Assembly: GCA_002420145.1 (NCBI GenBank)
Contig: DIHL01000061.1
Span: forward strand, 1-64,000
DNA: 64,000 nucleotides
Direction: 5' to 3'
From: Bacteroidetes bacterium UBA5697
Lineage (GTDB): Bacteria; Bacteroidota; Bacteroidia; B-17B0; Aurantibacillaceae
Shown here: piece after piece, positions 60,204 through 64,000 of the stretch
How the letters are laid out: every line of letters starts with the position of its first letter
Numbering within the stretch: position 1 is the first letter of the stretch
Made by a program: the position numbers and the translations under genes
The notes under the pieces: generated by a model
Told to the model about the DNA's origin: nothing
The model's input: only the letters and a program-made list of their open reading frames with translations
The model's database searches: none

Positions 60204-62629
60204 AATTTAGAAAATCGGTTTTTAGGTTCAGCTTTATCATCTCCATAGTATCCATTTCCGTAGCCGTAGCCATAACCGTAGCCGTACCCATATTTATATC
60301 CGTAAGTCGATCGATTGGTATCAACTCCATTTAATATCATTGATAAGTTCTTAATATTTCCTTCATTAATTAATTTATCCAATATTTGAACAAATGCTTT
60401 TTTAGAGTAATCTGCTCTAAATACATAAATTGGGAAATCAGCTTTTTGTATAGTAGTAATACCATCTGTTACTAAACCAATTGGAGGATTATCAAAGACA
60501 ATATAGTCGTAACTTAATTTTAACTCTTCAATTAATGTATTTAAACGATCGCTAATAATTAATTCGGAAGGATTAGGAGGAATAGGACCAGCCGTAATGT
60601 AGTCTAAATTTGGGAAATGACTATGATTTATACAATCTTTAGTTGGCGTCATATTAGTTAAAATGGTACTCATGCCTACATCATTAGATACACCAAAACC
60701 TTTGTGGATTTTTGGCTTTCTCATATCTAAATCTAACAAAATAACTTTTTTTCCCGTATAAGCTAAAATACCAGCAATATTTAAGCAAACAAATGTTTTG
60801 CCTTCACCAGAAATAGATGAAGTGACAGCAATAATTTTTTTGCCTTCACCACTATGAATGAAATTTAAATTTGAACGAATACTTCTAAAAGCTTCTGCAA
60901 TTTGTGATTTTGGATTTTTATCAACGACTAATTGTGACACAGGAACATCACTTTCATAATTAGGAACGATCCCTAATACAGAAATAGAAGCATCGATATT
61001 ATTAACGACATCATTAATGGATGTGATTTTATCATGAAGGAAGTAGCGAATAAAAACGAGAAGTAATGAAAGTAATAAAGCTACCAAAACAGCTACTAAG
61101 ATGGCAAATTTTTTATTTGGAGATACCCAAGCGCCATCGTTTACAGCTTCTTCTAAAATCACATTTTGAGAGACAAAACCAGCCTTAGAAATAGAAAATT
61201 CAGTTTTTTTCTCTAATAACATGGTGTAATATTTCTCGCTAATACTAAATAATCGCATTAATCGAGAGTGTTCTAAATCTTCATCTGGGTTGTTAACGTT
61301 TTTGTTTTGGTATTCAGAATATTTTTGTGTTAAACTGGTGTATTTTGATTTGTATTTTAAGCGAACGGCATTTATTGTTTCAACAAGTAGCTTTTTTTGA
61401 GTTTCAATATTAAAGTTGATTTGCTTAATGTTCTCGCTACTAGGAGTTACCATATAAAGTAAGTCCTCTTTTTCTAGTAATAATTTTTGAATACTTTGAG
61501 TATAATCTTTAATAGCGGCTTCGTATTCTGTACCTGAAATCATGGAGATTAATTGATAGGTATCAATACTTTTGTTTTTAATAATGTTCTGTTGAAGTTC
61601 TGCCAAGATTTTTTCATCTAATTCAACTTTCAACATATCGTCTTCTATTTTAGATAAACGAAGGGCATTAGGATCTACAGTATTGTCTTTAACTGTGTAA
61701 TTATGAGATTTTCTAAATTCTTGTAAACTGTTTTCTGAAGATTTTAAATCTGTATAAACTAAATCTAATTGCCCGTCGATAAAAGACAAGATGCTTTTAG
61801 AACTTTCACTTTTTCTTTCTACATCAAATTTTAGATATTCCCCAGAAATTAAATTCACAATGTCTTTTGATTTTTGAGGATTAATGTCTGTTACTTTTAC
61901 CTGAATTGTTCTTGCCGCTTCATTCACTAATTTTATATCCATTTTAGATTGTAAATTAGCGGTAACATTATCAACGTTATTAATTACAAAATACGATTTG
62001 TTGTCTTCTAAAAGTTGAGAGTTAATGGTCTTTTGGTCTAATTTAGAATTAGGAGAAATACTTAACTCAAAATAAGGCGAGTTAACTACATTAGAAGTGG
62101 TAAAAGGAATGTTGTAGTTTTTGCCTTCGGCTGAAAAAACTAAATTTCCAGATGTCGTATTATTAAACTTGATGTAAATTTTTGTACCGTAAATATTATC
62201 TTTCTTTACATTAAATTTTACTAAGTAAGGTGAAGAAAGATATAATTCATTGTTTTTAAATGTTCCTTCATTAAAATAACTGATTTGAATATCGGATTTT
62301 TCAACCACACGCTTCAAAAATATTTTGGAACGAATTTGTTCCATGGCTTCTGCAATTTTATTGTCTCCACCATCAAACTTTGTCATTTGAAGTACTTCAG
62401 ACGCTTGATTGTTTGCATTTATCTGAATGATAGTAGCAGATTGATATTCAGGCTGACTATATCGTAAATAAATTGTTGCAATGCCTAAACTTATTACAAA
62501 AAAAGCGAATACAAACCATAGACTTTTTTTTACAATATAAATAACTAACCCTAAATCTAGTTCACTACTAAATTTAGAAACTCTATCTCTATATTTATCT
62601 ATAGAACTATCGCCTTGTGGTTGTATCAT
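60194..62629 (-). CDS. Wzc-like polysaccharide co-polymerase with tyrosine kinase
   Basis: This 811-residue protein has an N-terminal membrane helix near 30, a long periplasmic Wzz-type domain with coiled coil (about 265-470), a second helix near 510-530, then the BY-kinase: Walker A SSISGEGKTFVCLN near 604, Walker A' LLDLDMRKPK, and Walker B YIVFDNPPIG. The C-terminus is a Tyr-Gly tail (GYKYGYGYG type, ten Tyr in about 22 residues) of the kind autophosphorylated in Wzc. It controls chain length and export with the Wza-like protein, whose gene is one base upstream. Confidence 0.92.
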   Translation of the reverse strand: MIQPQGDSSIDKYRDRVSKFSSELDLGLVIYIVKKSLWFVFAFFVISLGIATIYLRYSQPEYQSATIIQINANNQASEVLQMTKFDGGDNKIAEAMEQIRSKIFLKRVVEKSDIQISYFNEGTFKNNELYLSSPYLVKFNVKKDNIYGTKIYIKFNNTTSGNLVFSAEGKNYNIPFTTSNVVNSPYFELSISPNSKLDQKTINSQLLEDNKSYFVINNVDNVTANLQSKMDIKLVNEAARTIQVKVTDINPQKSKDIVNLISGEYLKFDVERKSESSKSILSFIDGQLDLVYTDLKSSENSLQEFRKSHNYTVKDNTVDPNALRLSKIEDDMLKVELDEKILAELQQNIIKNKSIDTYQLISMISGTEYEAAIKDYTQSIQKLLLEKEDLLYMVTPSSENIKQINFNIETQKKLLVETINAVRLKYKSKYTSLTQKYSEYQNKNVNNPDEDLEHSRLMRLFSISEKYYTMLLEKKTEFSISKAGFVSQNVILEEAVNDGAWVSPNKKFAILVAVLVALLLSLLLVFIRYFLHDKITSINDVVNNIDASISVLGIVPNYESDVPVSQLVVDKNPKSQIAEAFRSIRSNLNFIHSGEGKKIIAVTSSISGEGKTFVCLNIAGILAYTGKKVILLDLDMRKPKIHKGFGVSNDVGMSTILTNMTPTKDCINHSHFPNLDYITAGPIPPNPSELIISDRLNTLIEELKLSYDYIVFDNPPIGLVTDGITTIQKADFPIYVFRADYSKKAFVQILDKLINEGNIKNLSMILNGVDTNRSTYGYKYGYGYGYGYGYGNGYYGDDKAEPKNRFSKLWK
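60244..60306. repeat. Hexanucleotide Tyr-Gly coding repeat in the kinase tail
   Basis: On the minus strand TAC/TAT-GGN codon pairs are repeated about six times in a row (YGYGYG), flanked by further Tyr. TAC-GGC is used most, so the tract is near-identical at base level and open to slippage that would change the number of phosphorylatable Tyr. Confidence 0.6.
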
Positions 62630-62630
62630 T

Positions 62631-63383
62631 TTACCTTCTGATTAAAGAGTAAAGTAAAAATGTAGAAGAAATTAATGTAATAATTGGAGTTATCTCAGCT
62701 ACTAATGTTTTAGCTAATCGATATCGAGGTTCTACATAAATAATATCATGAGCTAATACAACAGAGTTTCCAGCAGCAATCCCTTCAATTTTTGATAAAT
62801 CCATCAGATATACTTTTGGTTTTTCATTATCTTGATTACGGATTAGTTTTACTTTGTAGGCTTTCCCATCTTCTGAAATACCTCCTGTTAAAGCTAAAGC
62901 TTCAATAACAGTAGTATTATTATTAGTTAAGTTTAAAACTTTAGCAGTTCCTCCATTTCCAGGAAATACAATAACACGTTTATTGATAACATTTAAATAA
63001 ACAAATGGCTTTACATAATAATCTGCATATACTTGCTCTAAATACTCAGTAGCCTCTCTCACACTTAATCCAGATAACTTCACTCTTCCTATTAATGGAA
63101 GTTTACAAGTTCCATCTCTATTAACCACATAATCCAATTCAATAAAACGATTTAATTGACCTGAACTTGCTAAATCGACAATTTTAAATCCGTCGTTCGA
63201 AAAAATTCGAACATTTACAATATCATTTGCTTCAATTTTATAATCTTGTTTAGACAAAGAGTCTGCTATTTTATCATAAGTATAGTCTTTTGATGTTTTT
63301 AACATCAAATTTGATCTAAAAACTTTACATGAAGAAAAATATAAAACAATTGAAAAAAAGAGGAAATATTTATAAAAACGCAT
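62631..63383 (-). CDS. Wza-like polysaccharide export lipoprotein
   Basis: This 250-residue protein has a lipoprotein signal with C19 (VLYFSS-C-KVFRS). A polysaccharide export domain with IEANDIVNVRIFSN near 51-64 and RDGTCKLPLIGRVKLSGLS near 94-112 is followed by a SLBB-like segment (VFPGNGGTAKVLNL). A C-terminal helix (LVAEITPIITLISSTFLLYSL) may cross the outer membrane, as in Wza. It forms the export channel with the Wzc-like kinase. It is first in the operon 63383 to 57503, directly behind a consensus promoter. Confidence 0.9.
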   Translation of the reverse strand: MRFYKYFLFFSIVLYFSSCKVFRSNLMLKTSKDYTYDKIADSLSKQDYKIEANDIVNVRIFSNDGFKIVDLASSGQLNRFIELDYVVNRDGTCKLPLIGRVKLSGLSVREATEYLEQVYADYYVKPFVYLNVINKRVIVFPGNGGTAKVLNLTNNNTTVIEALALTGGISEDGKAYKVKLIRNQDNEKPKVYLMDLSKIEGIAAGNSVVLAHDIIYVEPRYRLAKTLVAEITPIITLISSTFLLYSLIRR

Positions 63384-63400
63384 ATGAGTATATTATATCA

Positions 63401-63429
63401 CAAAGTTAAAATTTATCTGCTAATATCAA
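63401..63429 (-). promoter_or_regulatory. Consensus promoter of the Wza-Wzc operon
   Basis: On the minus strand TTG (63429-63427), an 18-base spacer and TAACTTTG (63408-63401) match the Bacteroidota consensus exactly. The box ends 17 bases before the Wza-like ATG. It sits between the upstream glycosyltransferase stop at 63433 and that start. Confidence 0.8.
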
Positions 63430-63432
63430 AAA

Positions 63433-64000
63433 TCATGCTCTTTTTAATAATTGAGCATATAATTGTCGCATATCGCTTACTAATCTAGTATAACTATATT
63501 TTTCAAGTGCCCATTTTTCTCCTTTTTCTGATGAATTTGATAAAATGGAAACATTTGTGCAAGCATTTAATAAATTGCTAAAAAAGCCATTTTTATCTGA
63601 TATTTCGGATAAAAAACCACATTCAGGATGCAAAACATCTTCAATGCCTCCAACATTGGTGCTAACTACAAATTTCCCAGCTGCTTGAGCTTCAATAATG
63701 CTTACTGGAGTTCCTTCATTTAAGGAGGTTAAAGTCACTATGTCTAAACCATGCAATGCCCATTCAACATTAGTTATCCATGAGGTAAAAATTACATCCA
63801 CCTCATCTGTTGGATTATTTGACCATGAAACATTATTCATTCTGCAATATTCTGTAATAACATCTCTTGTGTCTCCATCCCCAATAATAAAACCCTTAAA
63901 ATTAGTGATGCCGTTTTGTTTTAAATATGCAATGGATTCAATAAATAAACTGTGGTTTTTGATGGGTGCTAATCTTCCAATAATGCCAATAGCTAATTGC
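63433..64000 (-). CDS. Glycosyltransferase family 4, C-terminal part (cut by window end)
   Basis: The frame is open to the last base of the window, so the Met near 63840 is internal. About 188 residues are seen: GIIGRLAPIKNHSLFIE begins the donor domain, FIIGDGDTRDVI follows, and TLTSLNEGTPVSIIEAQAAGKFVVST near 60 residues further holds the donor-binding Glu in the E-G-x-P-x-x-x-x-E form. EYCRMNNVSW is uninterrupted. It belongs with the Wza-Wzc side of the glycan locus. Confidence 0.85.
   Translation of the reverse strand, partial: QLAIGIIGRLAPIKNHSLFIESIAYLKQNGITNFKGFIIGDGDTRDVITEYCRMNNVSWSNNPTDEVDVIFTSWITNVEWALHGLDIVTLTSLNEGTPVSIIEAQAAGKFVVSTNVGGIEDVLHPECGFLSEISDKNGFFSNLLNACTNVSILSNSSEKGEKWALEKYSYTRLVSDMRQLYAQLLKRA

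Noticed and set aside
63433..63840. A 135-residue complete protein starting at the Met near 63840
   Set aside because: The frame continues to the window end with good GT4 donor-domain sequence, so this Met is internal.
1..64000. tRNA or rRNA genes, prophage or insertion sequence
   Set aside because: No cloverleaf-like sequence, rRNA segment, transposase, integrase or phage structural gene was seen in reading the spacers and frames.

Overview
The window is AT-rich DNA from a member of the Bacteroidota. Several independent signs point there. Two secreted proteins carry type IX secretion (Por) C-terminal sorting domains. Promoters fit the Bacteroidota sigma-A consensus TTG-N18-TAnnTTTG and are clearest at 10658, 35795 and 63401. 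TTG and GTG starts are frequent and Shine-Dalgarno sites weak. Ribosomal protein L31 is the zinc-free type B form, and intergenic palindromic repeats are abundant. I cannot place it below phylum with confidence. I saw no tRNA, rRNA, CRISPR array, transposase, integrase or phage gene.

Layout. (1) 1-10653, plus strand: a tightly packed surface-glycan operon with GT4, GT2 and GT11 (alpha-1,2-fucosyltransferase-like) glycosyltransferases, two FemAB/GNAT-like acyltransferases and a polysaccharide deacetylase. (2) 10658-17326: a consensus promoter followed by a complete dlt-like module in the order dltC, dltD, a 49-residue DltX-like microprotein, dltB and dltA. An O-antigen ligase/polymerase-like membrane protein and a DegT-family sugar aminotransferase follow. 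(3) 17462-23163: an initiating sugar-phosphate transferase, an OmpH/Skp-like protein, an NTP pyrophosphohydrolase, a methyltransferase (minus), an Rsh (p)ppGpp synthetase/hydrolase overlapping a Fur-family regulator, and a STAS protein. (4) 23309-30036, minus: two type IX cargo proteins of 501 and 1740 residues. (5) 30037-31613: a 1.6-kb gene-free stretch holding a roughly 28-unit, strictly 21-bp-periodic array built on GCTTAAGC. (6) 31614-59661: mostly housekeeping and conserved genes (LMW phosphatase, class IV aminotransferase, L31, ArgRS, AsnB, BioD, ureohydrolase, ABC exporter, DUF1599-FolP, hydroxybutyrate dehydrogenase, LOG, UvrA, lytic transglycosylase), separated by repeat elements. 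(7) 58570-64000, minus: a second glycan-assembly operon with a MraY/WecA-like transferase, RfbC, a Wzc-like tyrosine kinase, a Wza-like export lipoprotein and a GT4 enzyme cut by the window end.

How it fits together. The two ends look like parts of a lipid-linked surface polysaccharide system: initiation, sugar synthesis, assembly, polymerisation or ligation, and Wza/Wzc export. The central novelty is the dlt-like module in a Gram-negative glycan locus. It has every part of the D-alanylation relay (ligase, carrier, MBOAT, acceptor microprotein, SGNH esterase-like transferase), but the MBOAT has Asn where the catalytic His of the family is expected. I infer that it aminoacylates or acylates the glycan made by the neighbouring genes. 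The second main novelty is the 21-bp-periodic array, whose function I cannot assign.
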